A stretch of 64,000 nt of DNA, from NCBI RefSeq assembly GCF_018274385.1, contig NZ_JAAFYZ010000006.1:1-64000 (forward strand). Reading direction: 5' to 3'. The notes below the pieces were generated by a model. It did no database searches. It was not told where the DNA came from and saw only the letters and a list, made by a program, of their open reading frames with translations. The translations under genes were made by a program, and so were the position numbers. Positions 27,816-38,062 of this stretch are shown in pieces. The DNA is from Catenulispora pinistramenti (GTDB lineage Bacteria; Actinomycetota; Actinomycetes; Streptomycetales; Catenulisporaceae). Numbering within the stretch: position 1 is the first letter of the stretch; the number at the start of each line of letters is the position of its first letter.

Positions 27816-29048
27816 ATGGCCTACTCCGGTCCCAAGATCAAGGTCGCGAACCCCGTCGTCGAACTCGACGGCGACGAGATGACCCGGATCATCTGGCAGT
27901 TCATCAAGGACTCGCTGATCCTGCCCTACCTCGATGTCGACCTGAAGTACTTCGACCTGGGCATCGAGCACCGCGATGCCACGGACGACCAGGTCACCGT
28001 GGACGCGGCGAACGCGATCAAGCAGTACGGCGTCGGCGTGAAGTGCGCCACCATCACCCCGGACGAGGCGCGGGTCGAGGAGTTCGGCCTGAAGAAGATG
28101 TGGCGCTCGCCCAACGGCACCATCCGCAACATCCTGGACGGCGTGATCTTCCGCGAGCCGATCGTCATCAGCAACATCCCGCGCCTGGTCCCGGGCTGGA
28201 CCAAGCCGATCGTCGTCGGCCGCCACGCCTTCGGCGACCAGTACCGCGCCACCGACCTGAAGGTCCCCGGCGAGGGCACGCTGACCCTGACCTTCACCCC
28301 GAAGGACGGCGGCGAGCCGATCGAGCTCAACGTCTTCGACTTCCCCGGCTCCGGCGTCGCGCTGGCGATGTACAACCTGGACGAGTCGATCCGCGGCTTC
28401 GCCCGCGCCTCGATGCGCTACGGCCTCAACCGCGGCTACCCGGTCTACCTCTCCACGAAGAACACGATCCTGAAGGGCTACGACGGCCGCTTCAAGGACA
28501 TCTTCCAGGAGATCTTCGACACCGAGTTCAAGACCGAGTTCGACAAGGCCGGCCTGACCTACGAGCACCGCCTGATCGACGACATGGTGGCCTCCGCGCT
28601 GAAGTGGGAGGGCGGCTACGTCTGGGCGTGCAAGAACTACGACGGCGACGTCCAGTCCGACACCGTCGCCCAGGGCTTCGGCTCCCTCGGCCTGATGACC
28701 TCGGTCCTGATGGCCCCCGACGGCAAGACCGTCGAGGCCGAGGCCGCGCACGGCACCGTGACCCGGCACTACCGCCAGCACCAGCAGGGCAAGCCCACCT
28801 CCACCAACCCGATCGCCTCGATCTACGCGTGGACCCAGGGCCTGGCCTACCGGGGCAAGTTCGACAACACCCCCGAGGTCGTGAAGTTCGCCGAGACCCT
28901 GGAGCGCGTCTGCGTCCAGACCGTCGAGGAGGGCAAGATGACCAAGGACCTGGCGCTGCTGGTCTCCCCGGACCAGCCGTACCTGACCACCCAGGAATTC
29001 CTCGCCGCGATCGACGAGAACCTGCAGAAGGCGATGACCTCGGCCTGA
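27816..29048 (+). CDS. icd: NADP-dependent isocitrate dehydrogenase (homodimeric, subfamily II)
   Basis: Oxidative decarboxylation of isocitrate to 2-oxoglutarate. The substrate loop SPNGTIRN, the metal-binding region [18 protein letters not shown] and the NADP loop [12 protein letters not shown] identify the eukaryote-like homodimeric class, not the ~740-residue monomeric form common in many actinobacteria. 410 residues. GGACGTCCGCC precedes the ATG. Likely controlled through the palindrome overlapping its -10. A 14-bp hairpin lies downstream. Confidence 0.97.
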   Translation: MAYSGPKIKVANPVVELDGDEMTRIIWQFIKDSLILPYLDVDLKYFDLGIEHRDATDDQVTVDAANAIKQYGVGVKCATITPDEARVEEFGLKKMWRSPNGTIRNILDGVIFREPIVISNIPRLVPGWTKPIVVGRHAFGDQYRATDLKVPGEGTLTLTFTPKDGGEPIELNVFDFPGSGVALAMYNLDESIRGFARASMRYGLNRGYPVYLSTKNTILKGYDGRFKDIFQEIFDTEFKTEFDKAGLTYEHRLIDDMVASALKWEGGYVWACKNYDGDVQSDTVAQGFGSLGLMTSVLMAPDGKTVEAEAAHGTVTRHYRQHQQGKPTSTNPIASIYAWTQGLAYRGKFDNTPEVVKFAETLERVCVQTVEEGKMTKDLALLVSPDQPYLTTQEFLAAIDENLQKAMTSA

Positions 29049-29069
29049 GGCTGAGTCTTCGGCCCTGAG

Positions 29070-29132
29070 CCCTGGGCTCGGAACGCTCGGCTCTGGGCTT
29101 TGAACGCTTGGCCCTGGGCTTTGAACGCTGGG
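29070..29132. repeat. Three imperfect 21-bp tandem repeats after icd
   Basis: Units of the form (C/T)CTGGGCTTTGAACGCT plus spacer start at 29070, 29091 and 29112, with a decayed fourth copy to about 29160. On the minus strand they would read as a seven-residue repeat (RSKPRAE-like), but no gene is supported there. Confidence 0.8.
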
Positions 29133-29177
29133 CTCTATGGCCCTTGGGTTTTGAGCTCTGTGCTCCGAAGTACCTCG

Positions 29178-29210
29178 TGAGGTGCGCGGCCCCCGTGGCC
29201 GCGCACCTCA
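29178..29210 (+). terminator. Terminator between icd and the convergent Gly-rich gene
   Basis: Perfect 14-bp stem (TGAGGTGCGCGGCC / GGCCGCGCACCTCA) with a 5-nt loop. Both flanking genes point towards it, so it can serve both strands. Confidence 0.9.
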
Positions 29211-29280
29211 CGCGTTTCCGGGCTCGTACTCTCGCGACAACGCCGGGTTCTGCGGCGTGCCGCGAGAATCGAGGCGCGCG

Positions 29281-30306
29281 CTACGACGCCGGCGTGTAGG
29301 TCACGAACACAACCCCGTTGTTGCCGAATCCGGGCGCCGCGTTGACCGGCGGTGTGGGGTCTCCCGAGGAGCTCGGCGGCTGCGAACCGCCCCCGCTGCC
29401 GCCGTTGCCGCCGTCCTGCGCGGGTCCGCCCTCGCCGTTGCCGCCGCCGGGGGCGAGGCTGCCGCCGCCGTCGCCGCCGAACACGGTGTATTCGCTGGCG
29501 TTGGACGCGCCGCGGCTCCCGTTCTGCCCGGAGATGTTCTGCGTCGCCGGGATCACCTGGCCATTCTGCTTGCAGACGCCGCCCGCGCCGCCGGCTCCGC
29601 CGCCCCCGCCGTAGCCGCCTTCGTGCTGGTCGAGTTGCCCGGCGCCGCCTCCGCCACCGCCGAAGGCATAGGCGATGGTGTCGCCGTTTCCGAAGCTGCT
29701 CGCGCCGCCGCCTCCGCCGCCTCCGCCACCCGGGATCTCGTCGACCGTGCCCTGGCCGCCGCGTCCGCCGGATCCGGGGACGACGCCACCGCCGGCGCCG
29801 CCGTAGCCGCTCGGAATCTGGGTGGGCGAAGCAGCTCCGGTCCCGCCGCCTCCGCCTCCGCCGCCCTGGGCTCCGCCGGCTCCGCCGGTGGCCGCGTTCG
29901 CGGACCGGTCGGCGCCCGCCTGGCCGCCGTCGTCGCCGTAGCCCGCGGTCGGATCGGTGTCAGGAGCGCCCTGGCTCCCGCCGCTGCCGCCGGCTCCGCC
30001 GACCACGACGTTGTACGTGGCGCCCGGCGTCACCGTCAGCTGGCAGGTCACCAGACCGCCCTCGCCGCCGCCTCCGCCGCCCCAGGCCTGATAGCCCGGC
30101 GCGGTGCTGTCGCCGCCCCCGCCGCCTCCGGCCGCGGCCACGGTCACCGTGACCTGGGTGACGCCCGCGGGCACGGTGAACACGGAGTCCGTGGTGAACA
30201 TCTCGGGCACCGGCGCGGGCGTGTCCGCGCGGGCCGCGGCCGCGGGGAGCACGACGATTCCAGCCAGGGCTGCCACGGCGATCGATGCGACCTTTGCAGA
30301 TTTCAC
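29281..30306 (-). CDS. Secreted glycine-rich protein
   Basis: 341 residues. A classical signal peptide (MKSAKV, hydrophobic core, AAAARA-DT) is followed by FTVPAGVTQVTVTVAAAGGGGGG, the usual opening of bacterial Gly-rich adhesin-like domains, then ~250 residues dominated by Gly runs with Ser, Ala and Asn, ending with a beta-like NNGVVFVTYTP. The composition recalls PGRS-type or cell-surface Gly-rich proteins; no enzyme motif is seen. It is divergent from the secreted PIG-L gene, with about 100 bp between them. Confidence 0.75.
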   Translation of the reverse strand: MKSAKVASIAVAALAGIVVLPAAAARADTPAPVPEMFTTDSVFTVPAGVTQVTVTVAAAGGGGGGDSTAPGYQAWGGGGGGEGGLVTCQLTVTPGATYNVVVGGAGGSGGSQGAPDTDPTAGYGDDGGQAGADRSANAATGGAGGAQGGGGGGGGTGAASPTQIPSGYGGAGGGVVPGSGGRGGQGTVDEIPGGGGGGGGGASSFGNGDTIAYAFGGGGGGAGQLDQHEGGYGGGGGAGGAGGVCKQNGQVIPATQNISGQNGSRGASNASEYTVFGGDGGGSLAPGGGNGEGGPAQDGGNGGSGGGSQPPSSSGDPTPPVNAAPGFGNNGVVFVTYTPAS

Positions 30307-30410
30307 AAGGCAACCGTATGACCCGGTGTGAGGTCATTGATGTACATTTCGCCATGAAATCACCGATTGGCGCCGGATGGCTCCGCGAGCCGGGCAGACA
30401 GGTGTCTTAT

Positions 30411-32447
30411 ATGCGCATTCGAACCAAGGCCGCGGCAGGCCTGACCACCTTCCTCGTCACGACGGCCATGGCGGCGGTGTGGGGGCCGCCCGCGTCCGCC
30501 GACACCAACGCGGTGCAGCCGTCGGTCCTGGCGATCCTCGCCCATCCGGACGACGACCTGCTGTTCATGGAACCGGATCTCAAGCAGGACTACGACGTCC
30601 CCACCACGACCGTCTACGTCACCGGCGGGGACGCCACCAACCACGGCGACCCGGGCAAGGAGTTCCCCGACCCGTGCGCGTATTCGGCCAGCAGGTTCGA
30701 CGGCCTGCGCGCGGCGCACTCCCGCGGTATCCAGAACCCGACCTGGACCAAGACCGCCATCACGATTGACGGCCACGTCATCGAGGAGGACACCCTCAAC
30801 CAGCGCCGCACGACCAAGCTTGTCTTCCTGCGCCTGCACGAGGCCGGTAACGGGCACTTCAAATCGGAGCCGCCGGATCCGAAGGACGGCGACTTCGCCA
30901 ACATCTACGACCTCTTCGCACATCCCAACTCCCGGTTCAAGGAGAGGTCGGAGGGCAGCGACCCCGGCGACGGCGATCGGCCCGGCGGCAACGACTGCGA
31001 CCCGCAGTGGGCGCATCAGACGTACAACCGCGAAGACCTGCTCTTGACCTTCACCGATCTGATGGAGCGCTACCAGGCCAGCACGGTCCTGTCCCTGGAC
31101 CCCAACGTCGGCTACCCCTACAAGGATCTCAACATCGACCACATCGGGGTCTCCCGGTTCGTCGGCGTCGCGTCCCAGGGGTGGCACGGGCCTGAGAACA
31201 AGGGACATCTCCTGCTGCGGGACTATCGGACCTACACGATCGACGCCGATCCCGGGAACCTGGATCCCGCCACGTTCGCCGACAAACAGGACGAGTTCCT
31301 CACCTATGTCGGCCCCAATCGCCATGCCACCGAAAAGGACTACAGCGGGCAGAACGATCCCGAGCCGAATCCGTACAACGACTTCTACTCCAAGTTCCTC
31401 CACCGCGAATACCCACGCTGGACCAACGGAGTGGCGTGGACAGCGCTGGACTCCACCGGGCGCCTGAACGCGGTGGCGATGCTGGACAACAAGGTCCAGA
31501 TCTGGCGCGAGAACGCCTCCGGCGGCACCTGGACCGGGCCGATCCCGGTCCCCGGCAGCGTCCCGCTGGCTTCGACCCTGACCCTGATCAAGGACGGCTT
31601 CGGCACCCTGCACATCGTCGGGATCCGCCTGGCGGACAACCAGATCGTCACCACCGCCGAGAACGCCACCGGGACCTGGGGACCATGGACCGTGCTCGGC
31701 AATCCCAACTCCAACCCGGATCAGCAGGTCCTGACCGGGAATCCGGCCGTGGTGGCCGAGCGCGACGGCCGACTGACCGTGTTCGTCCGGAACTGGGGCA
31801 GCGGGGTCAGCATGCTGCGGCAGAACCCGGACGGGAGCTGGCCGTCGGACTGGGCCGACATCAAGGGCTACCTGGTGCGCGACGACATCACCGCCGGCCT
31901 GGCCCCGGACGGCCACGTCGAGCTGTTCGCGCCGTCGATCGGCGGCCTGCTGCACTGGAGCGAGAACCCGGACACCGGCGCCTACCCGATCGACCCGGTG
32001 CCGGTCGGCCCGCCGACCGCCGGACCGGTCAGCATCAGCCGCAACTCCGACGGCCGCATGCAGATCTTCTACGTGCAGGCCGACACCGGGAAAGTCGCTA
32101 CGCAATGGCAGCGGCCGACCGGCTTCTGGACCACCACCTCCGGCGCCATCGGCCCGTTCGGGCTCGAAGGCGTCTCGGCCAACGCCGGCAGCGACGGCCG
32201 CATGACGCTGGCCACCCGCAACCCCGGGGGCGGGGTGAGCCTGCTGGTCCAGGACGCGCCGAACATCGGCTTCAGCAACTTCCCGGACTTGGGCAATGTG
32301 ATCCTCGGCGCCCCGGTCGTGGCGCTCGACCGGCGCGGGCGTCAGGTGGTGCTGGCCTTCGAACGGGACGGCGCGCTGCACGTGGCGCGGCAGTCGGCAC
32401 CGGGGGCGGGGAGCCCGTACGGGCAGTGGGAGTTGGCAGGGAGCTGA
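30411..32447 (+). CDS. Secreted PIG-L deacetylase with C-terminal propeller-like (PLL-type) region
   Basis: A two-part exported protein of 678 residues. Signal peptide: MRIRTKAAAGLTTFLVTTAMAAV with cleavage near ASA-DT. Residues ~35-340 are a PIG-L/LmbE domain: the metal motif AHPDDDLLFMEPD and downstream NIDHIGVSRF. Residues ~340-678 contain repeated W-x-x-P/G blades (KVQIWRENASGGTWTGP, TGTWGPWTVLG, GLLHWSENPDTG, VATQWQRPTGFW) like tectonin/PLL lectin propellers, suggesting glycan binding beside glycan deacetylation. The start at 30411 best frames the signal peptide; in-frame ATG codons exist upstream (30354). Confidence 0.8.
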   Translation: MRIRTKAAAGLTTFLVTTAMAAVWGPPASADTNAVQPSVLAILAHPDDDLLFMEPDLKQDYDVPTTTVYVTGGDATNHGDPGKEFPDPCAYSASRFDGLRAAHSRGIQNPTWTKTAITIDGHVIEEDTLNQRRTTKLVFLRLHEAGNGHFKSEPPDPKDGDFANIYDLFAHPNSRFKERSEGSDPGDGDRPGGNDCDPQWAHQTYNREDLLLTFTDLMERYQASTVLSLDPNVGYPYKDLNIDHIGVSRFVGVASQGWHGPENKGHLLLRDYRTYTIDADPGNLDPATFADKQDEFLTYVGPNRHATEKDYSGQNDPEPNPYNDFYSKFLHREYPRWTNGVAWTALDSTGRLNAVAMLDNKVQIWRENASGGTWTGPIPVPGSVPLASTLTLIKDGFGTLHIVGIRLADNQIVTTAENATGTWGPWTVLGNPNSNPDQQVLTGNPAVVAERDGRLTVFVRNWGSGVSMLRQNPDGSWPSDWADIKGYLVRDDITAGLAPDGHVELFAPSIGGLLHWSENPDTGAYPIDPVPVGPPTAGPVSISRNSDGRMQIFYVQADTGKVATQWQRPTGFWTTTSGAIGPFGLEGVSANAGSDGRMTLATRNPGGGVSLLVQDAPNIGFSNFPDLGNVILGAPVVALDRRGRQVVLAFERDGALHVARQSAPGAGSPYGQWELAGS

Positions 32448-32574
32448 GATAGGCGACAGTTGAGCGGCCCCGGACCTGTCGTCCGGGGCCGCTTGGCTTT
32501 TCCGGCCGCTCAGCCGCGCGCCGGCCGCTCAACCGGTCAGCCGCGCATCAGCCGCCGCTCAGCCGCTCAGCCGC

Positions 32575-33795
32575 TCAGCCGCGTGCCAGCCGCCGGTCGG
32601 CCAGCGAGGCCAGCAGCGCGGCCCCATCCCCGAGCACCGAATCATCGAAGTCGGCCAGCGGGCTGTGGTTCGAGGGCGCGTTCTCGAAGTCGTCCACCGG
32701 ACAGGCGCCGAGGAAGCAGTAAGTCCCCGGCACCTCCTCCAGCACCCGCGAGAAGTCCTCGGCCCCGGGGTTCGGGTCGGCCAGCCGCAGGAACCGCTCC
32801 TCGCCGAGGATCTCGCTCGTGACCTCCTGGAGGAAGTCGACCTCGGCGTCGTGGTTCACGGTCGGCGGGTACTGCTCCTTGTAGGTGATGTCCACCCCGC
32901 AGCCATACGCCGCCGCCATGCCGTTGAGCAGGTCCGGCACCGTCTCCAGCAGCCGGGCCCGGGACGCGTGCGAGAACGAGCGCATCGTCAGGTGGAACGC
33001 GGCGTCGTCCGGGATGATGTTCGACGCGGTCCCGGCGTGGAAGGCACCGACGGTGATCACCACCGGGTCGAAGATGTCGAACTTGCGGGTGACCAGGGAC
33101 TGCAGTGCCACCACCATCTCGCAGGCCACCGGGATCGGGTCCCGGCCGGTGTGCGGCCGCGAGCCGTGCGCACCGGCGCCGCGCACCGTCACCAGGAGCT
33201 CGTCGGCCCCGGCCATCAGGGTCCCGGCCCGGGAGCCGACCGACCCGCGGGGGATCTTGTCGGAGAGCACGTGCAGGCCGTAGGCGCCGACCACCCGCGG
33301 ACCGGCGGCGTCCAGCACGCCCTCGCGGATCATGCGCCCGGCCCCGTCGTCACCCTCCTCGCCGGGCTGGAACATGAACACCACGTCGCCGGCCAGCCGG
33401 TCGCGGCGCGCGCTGAGTAGCCGGGCCGCGCCGACCAGGATCGCGGTGTGCAGGTCGTGGCCGCAGGCGTGCATGTTCGGGCCGTCGGCGGCGTAGTCCC
33501 GGCCGGTCCTCTCCACCACCGGCAGCGCGTCCATGTCGCCGCGCAGCAGCACCGCCTGCGCCTGGGCACTCTGCGAGTCTCCGGTGCCGCCCGCCGCGCC
33601 GGTCCCGCGCAGCACCGCGGTCACCGACTTCAGCTCCTTGCCCAGGCTGATCTCCAGCGGCAGCCCCTCGAGCGCGGCCAGGACCCGCTCCTGGGTGCGG
33701 GGCAGTTCAAGGCCGATCTCGGGTATGCGATGCAGGTCGCGGCGCAGCCGGACCAGATCGTCCTGCAGCTCCTTGGCGTCATCGGTGTAGGTCAT
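32575..33795 (-). CDS. M20 family amidohydrolase / aminoacylase
   Basis: Zinc amidohydrolase of the M20D type (hippuricase, indole-3-acetyl-amino acid hydrolase, N-acyl amino acid hydrolase group). Motifs: RRDLHRIPEIG at the N-terminus, RGDMDALPV, HACGHDLHTAIL with metal ligands, FQPGEEGDDGAGRMI with the catalytic Glu, and GAHGSRPHTGRDP in the dimerisation domain. 406 residues, cytoplasmic. Start: ATG at 33795, five codons inside the longest frame, because ATGGCAGC-type purines lie closer to it. The substrate cannot be told from context. Confidence 0.9.
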   Translation of the reverse strand: MTYTDDAKELQDDLVRLRRDLHRIPEIGLELPRTQERVLAALEGLPLEISLGKELKSVTAVLRGTGAAGGTGDSQSAQAQAVLLRGDMDALPVVERTGRDYAADGPNMHACGHDLHTAILVGAARLLSARRDRLAGDVVFMFQPGEEGDDGAGRMIREGVLDAAGPRVVGAYGLHVLSDKIPRGSVGSRAGTLMAGADELLVTVRGAGAHGSRPHTGRDPIPVACEMVVALQSLVTRKFDIFDPVVITVGAFHAGTASNIIPDDAAFHLTMRSFSHASRARLLETVPDLLNGMAAAYGCGVDITYKEQYPPTVNHDAEVDFLQEVTSEILGEERFLRLADPNPGAEDFSRVLEEVPGTYCFLGACPVDDFENAPSNHSPLADFDDSVLGDGAALLASLADRRLARG

Positions 33796-33879
33796 GCTGC
33801 CATCGTGCACCGGCTGTCCAGATCCGCGATCGTGATGATCGCCTGACCGCCGGTGATGCCCGGACGCTTCGGCGCCCGC

Positions 33880-34695
33880 CTACCGCCCGTCCGGCGGCCC
33901 GGCCATCGGCGCCGGCTGCAGGATGTTGAACCGCGCGCCGAACTGGTCGGTCAGCGCGGCCAGCCGTCCGGGCGGGGCGTCGGCGGCCGGGATCAGGACG
34001 GTGCCGCCGGAGCCGGTCACCCGGGCCACGGTCGTGTCGGCGTCGGCCACCATGAAGTAGGGGACCCACTTCTCGTCCTGGATCGGCACCTGGTCGGTGA
34101 TCGTCATGATCCCGCCGAACGCGGCCATCGGGTCGCCGGACCGGGTCGTCCACATGTCGTAGCCGCCGCCCTCAGGCGCGCCCTCCATATACGGCTCCAC
34201 CTGCCAGCCGAAAAGCGCGGGATAGAAGGACTTCGCCGCCGCCGGATCGCGGGTCCACAACTCGGTCCAGAGCATCGTGTCCTCGACGCAGCAGGCCTGG
34301 AAGCCGGTGACCTCGCCGGACTGCCAGAGCGCGAACTCGGCGCCGCTGGGATCGGTGAGCTGGGCGAAGGAGCCCTCGCCGGGGATCCCCGTGACCGGGA
34401 CGCGCACCTTGGCGCCGCCCCTCTCGGCGGCGGCCACCGAAGCGGCGGCGTCGGCGACCCGGACGTAGGTCATCCAGTCGGGTTTGTCGGCCGGATCGGT
34501 CAGCCCGCCGAGCCCGGCGACCGACTTCCCGTCCTTGCGCAGGAACCAGTAGCCGGGATCCTCCGGGGAATCCGGCACCATCTGCTCCGCGGTCCAGCCG
34601 AAGACCCGGCCGTAGAAGGCGGCCGAGGCGCCGGGGTCGGGGGAGCCGAGATCGATCCAACCGGGCAGGCCGGGGGTGTTCTCCGAGGTGATCAT
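33880..34695 (-). CDS. VOC family protein with two glyoxalase-like domains
   Basis: 271 residues made of two vicinal-oxygen-chelate domains: the first starts GWIDLGSPDPGASAAFYGRVFGW, the second LWTELWTRDPAAAKSFYPALFGWQ. Such proteins include dioxygenases, glyoxalases, antibiotic-binding proteins and hydroxylases; similar paired-domain proteins in Streptomyces are annotated only as VOC or putative hydroxylase. AGGAAGG lies 8 nt before the ATG. It is divergent from mdh by 225 bp, in which I see no other gene. Confidence 0.85.
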   Translation of the reverse strand: MITSENTPGLPGWIDLGSPDPGASAAFYGRVFGWTAEQMVPDSPEDPGYWFLRKDGKSVAGLGGLTDPADKPDWMTYVRVADAAASVAAAERGGAKVRVPVTGIPGEGSFAQLTDPSGAEFALWQSGEVTGFQACCVEDTMLWTELWTRDPAAAKSFYPALFGWQVEPYMEGAPEGGGYDMWTTRSGDPMAAFGGIMTITDQVPIQDEKWVPYFMVADADTTVARVTGSGGTVLIPAADAPPGRLAALTDQFGARFNILQPAPMAGPPDGR

Positions 34696-34902
34696 GAGAG
34701 GGCCTTCCTGTGAGGTGCGTCACACAGGATCGAGTCTTCCACCCGGCACCGACAGTCACGACCCGAGCGCGGAACCGGGATCGCCCGCTTCCCGCGTATG
34801 TCTGCTTTCTCACAGGAGTCGGCGCTCCCTGACGGAAACCTCGCAGGTACTCCAGGAGTAGCCTGTGGGCTGGCAACACATCCATACGGAACCTTCACAT
34901 AA

Positions 34903-35910
<1,008 letters not shown>

Positions 35911-35940
35911 GCGGCTCAGCCGCACGGTCAGAGCAGACGG

Positions 35941-35978
35941 ACGGCCCGGCGCCCCGCACACCGCGGGAGCCGGGCCGT
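35941..35978 (+). terminator. Terminator between mdh and the convergent Lrp gene
   Basis: A 10-bp stem (ACGGCCCGGC / GCCGGGCCGT) followed by TTCTTGCCTTTT on the plus strand, 30 bp past the mdh stop. It can also stop transcription from the lrp side. Confidence 0.85.
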
Positions 35979-36008
35979 TTCTTGCCTTTTATCGCCGACC
36001 GTCGCGGG

Positions 36009-36449
36009 TCACAGCAACGGATCCCGGGCCAATAATCGCGTCAGCACCAAAGCCGACCGCGTCCGCTGGATCTCCGGCTCCCGCCGGATCCGTTCCAGCG
36101 CCTCCTCCAAGTGCTGCGTGTTCTCGGCGACCAGGTGCAGCAGCGCGTCGGCGTCCCCGGTGATCGTGTACGCGGCGACCACCTCCGGGTGCCGCGAAAC
36201 GCACTCCCGGATCACGTCCGGCGACGTCCGGTCCCCGCAGTAGACCTCGACGAAGGCCTCGGTGGTCCAGCCGAGCGCGGTCTGGTCGACGATCACCGAG
36301 AACCCGCGGATCGCCCCGTCGGCCCGCAGCCGGTCCACCCGCCGCTTCACCGCCGAAGCCGACAACCCCACCCCCGCCCCGACGTCGGCGAAGGACGCCC
36401 GCGCGTCGCGGCGCAGCGCGTCGATGATGGCGCGGTCGAGGCTGTCCAT
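36009..36449 (-). CDS. Lrp/AsnC family transcriptional regulator
   Basis: 146-residue amino-acid-responsive regulator. N-terminal helix-turn-helix ([41 protein letters not shown]) and a C-terminal RAM/AsnC ligand domain ([23 protein letters not shown]). It lies downstream of ddaH-rocD on the same strand, the grouping seen in mycobacteria where an AsnC-type gene accompanies rocD and a ddaH-like gene. It most likely senses arginine or ornithine and controls that operon. The 306 bp upstream to the next terminator hold no gene I can support. Confidence 0.9.
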   Translation of the reverse strand: MDSLDRAIIDALRRDARASFADVGAGVGLSASAVKRRVDRLRADGAIRGFSVIVDQTALGWTTEAFVEVYCGDRTSPDVIRECVSRHPEVVAAYTITGDADALLHLVAENTQHLEEALERIRREPEIQRTRSALVLTRLLARDPLL

Positions 36450-36755
36450 GCCCTGAGATTAGCGGTCCGCGGTCCCGCGGCCCCGGACGCCCGATCCCGA
36501 TCCGGCCGACTGATCCGCGCACAATCCGCCACACCACGAGGAACGAACGATTGCGGCGAAGGGGTGACGCCACTTCTTCGTCGAAGGCGACACCCGTCGT
36601 CCATGCCGGGGCCACCGGCCGGACGCCGGAATCACGGCACGGTGAAGAAATCCCGCCACCGACGAGACCAGAACCCCTCGCCACACGTCTCAACAAACGA
36701 AGCCGCGCCCGCAGCGGGCCGTACCCCCGCCGCGAGCGCGGCCGATCACGTCGCG

Positions 36756-36782
36756 CGGACCCGGCCGCCGAGGCCGGGTCCG
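36756..36782 (-). terminator. Terminator after rocD
   Basis: Perfect 11-bp stem (CGGACCCGGCC / GGCCGGGTCCG) with a 5-nt loop, 19 bp past the rocD stop on the minus strand. It separates rocD from the Lrp gene. Confidence 0.85.
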
Positions 36783-36801
36783 TCGCGACCGACAGACAGT
36801 A

Positions 36802-38049
36802 TCAACCCAGAGCGCTCCGTAGTTGCAGCACGGCCCAGTCCAGGTCCTCGGCGGTCACCACGAGCGGCGGCGCGAGCCGGATCGTCGAACCGTGAGTGTC
36901 CTTGGCCAGCACCCCGCGCGCCATCAGCCGCTCGGAGATCTCCCGGCCGGTCCCGTAGGAGGGATCGATGTCCACGCCGGCCCACAGGCCGCGCCCGCGC
37001 ACCTCGCGCACCATCTCCGGCGGCAGCTCGGCCAGCGCCGCGTGCAGATGCGCGCCGAGCGTCCGGGCCCGGGCCTGGTACTCGCCGGTGGCCAGCAGGC
37101 CGACCACCGCGCGGCCGACCGCGCAGGCCAGCGGGTTGCCGCCGAAGGTGGAGCCGTGCTCGCCGGGGTGGAACACGCCGAGCACGTCCCGGTTCGCGAC
37201 CACCGCCGACACCGGCAGGATCCCGCCGCCGAGCGCCTTGCCCAGGATGTAGACGTCCGGCACCACGGCTTCGTGGTCACACGCGAACGTGTACCCGGTC
37301 CGGCCCAGTCCGGACTGGATCTCGTCGGCCATCATCAGAACACCGCGCCGGGTGCAGACCTCGCGCACCGCCGCGAGATACCCGTCCGGCGGCACCAGCA
37401 CCCCGGCCTCGCCCTGGATCGGCTCCAGCAGCACGGCCACGGTGTCGTCGGTGATGGCCGCCTCGATCGCCGCGGCGTCGCCGTAGGGCACTGAGACGAA
37501 CCCCGGGGTGAACGGCCCGAACTCGTTGCGGGCGTCCGGATCCGTGGAGAACGACACGATGGACAGCGTCCGGCCGTGGAAGTTCCCCTCGCAGGTGATG
37601 ATCTGCGCGCGGTCCTCGGGCACGCCCTTGACCTGGTAGCCCCACTTGCGCGCGGTCTTCAGCGCGGTCTCCACGGCCTCGGCCCCGGAGTTCATCGGCA
37701 GCGCCGCGTCCTTGCCGGACAGCTCGGCCAGCTCGGCGACGAACGGCCCGAACTGGTCGTGGTGGAAGGCCCGCGAGGTCAGCGTCACCCGGCCCAGCTG
37801 CTCGCGCGCGGCGGCCAGCAGCACCGGGTTGCTGTGCCCGAAGTTCAGCGCCGAGTACCCGGCGAGCATGTCCAGGTAGCGGTTGCCGTCGACGTCGGTC
37901 ACCCAGGCCCCGTCGGCCTCGGTGATCACCACCGGCAGCGGGTGGTAGTTGTGCGCGGTGTGCGCGTCGGACTGCGCGATCAGCGCTTTGGCCCGGTCCG
38001 AGGGCGGAGCGTGCTGGCCGGTGCGGTCGGTCTCAGGGATCGTGGTCAC
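36802..38049 (-). CDS. rocD: Ornithine aminotransferase
   Basis: PLP enzyme converting ornithine and 2-oxoglutarate to glutamate semialdehyde and glutamate. Landmarks: NSGAEAVETALKTARKWGY, CEGNFHGRT, ADEIQSGLGRTG and the PLP Lys in YILGKALGGG. 415 residues, class-III aminotransferase. It follows ddaH after 13 bp on the same strand, so ornithine made upstream in arginine breakdown is passed on to proline/glutamate metabolism. Confidence 0.95.
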   Translation of the reverse strand: MTTIPETDRTGQHAPPSDRAKALIAQSDAHTAHNYHPLPVVITEADGAWVTDVDGNRYLDMLAGYSALNFGHSNPVLLAAAREQLGRVTLTSRAFHHDQFGPFVAELAELSGKDAALPMNSGAEAVETALKTARKWGYQVKGVPEDRAQIITCEGNFHGRTLSIVSFSTDPDARNEFGPFTPGFVSVPYGDAAAIEAAITDDTVAVLLEPIQGEAGVLVPPDGYLAAVREVCTRRGVLMMADEIQSGLGRTGYTFACDHEAVVPDVYILGKALGGGILPVSAVVANRDVLGVFHPGEHGSTFGGNPLACAVGRAVVGLLATGEYQARARTLGAHLHAALAELPPEMVREVRGRGLWAGVDIDPSYGTGREISERLMARGVLAKDTHGSTIRLAPPLVVTAEDLDWAVLQLRSALG

Positions 38050-38062
38050 GGCGGGGCTCCTC

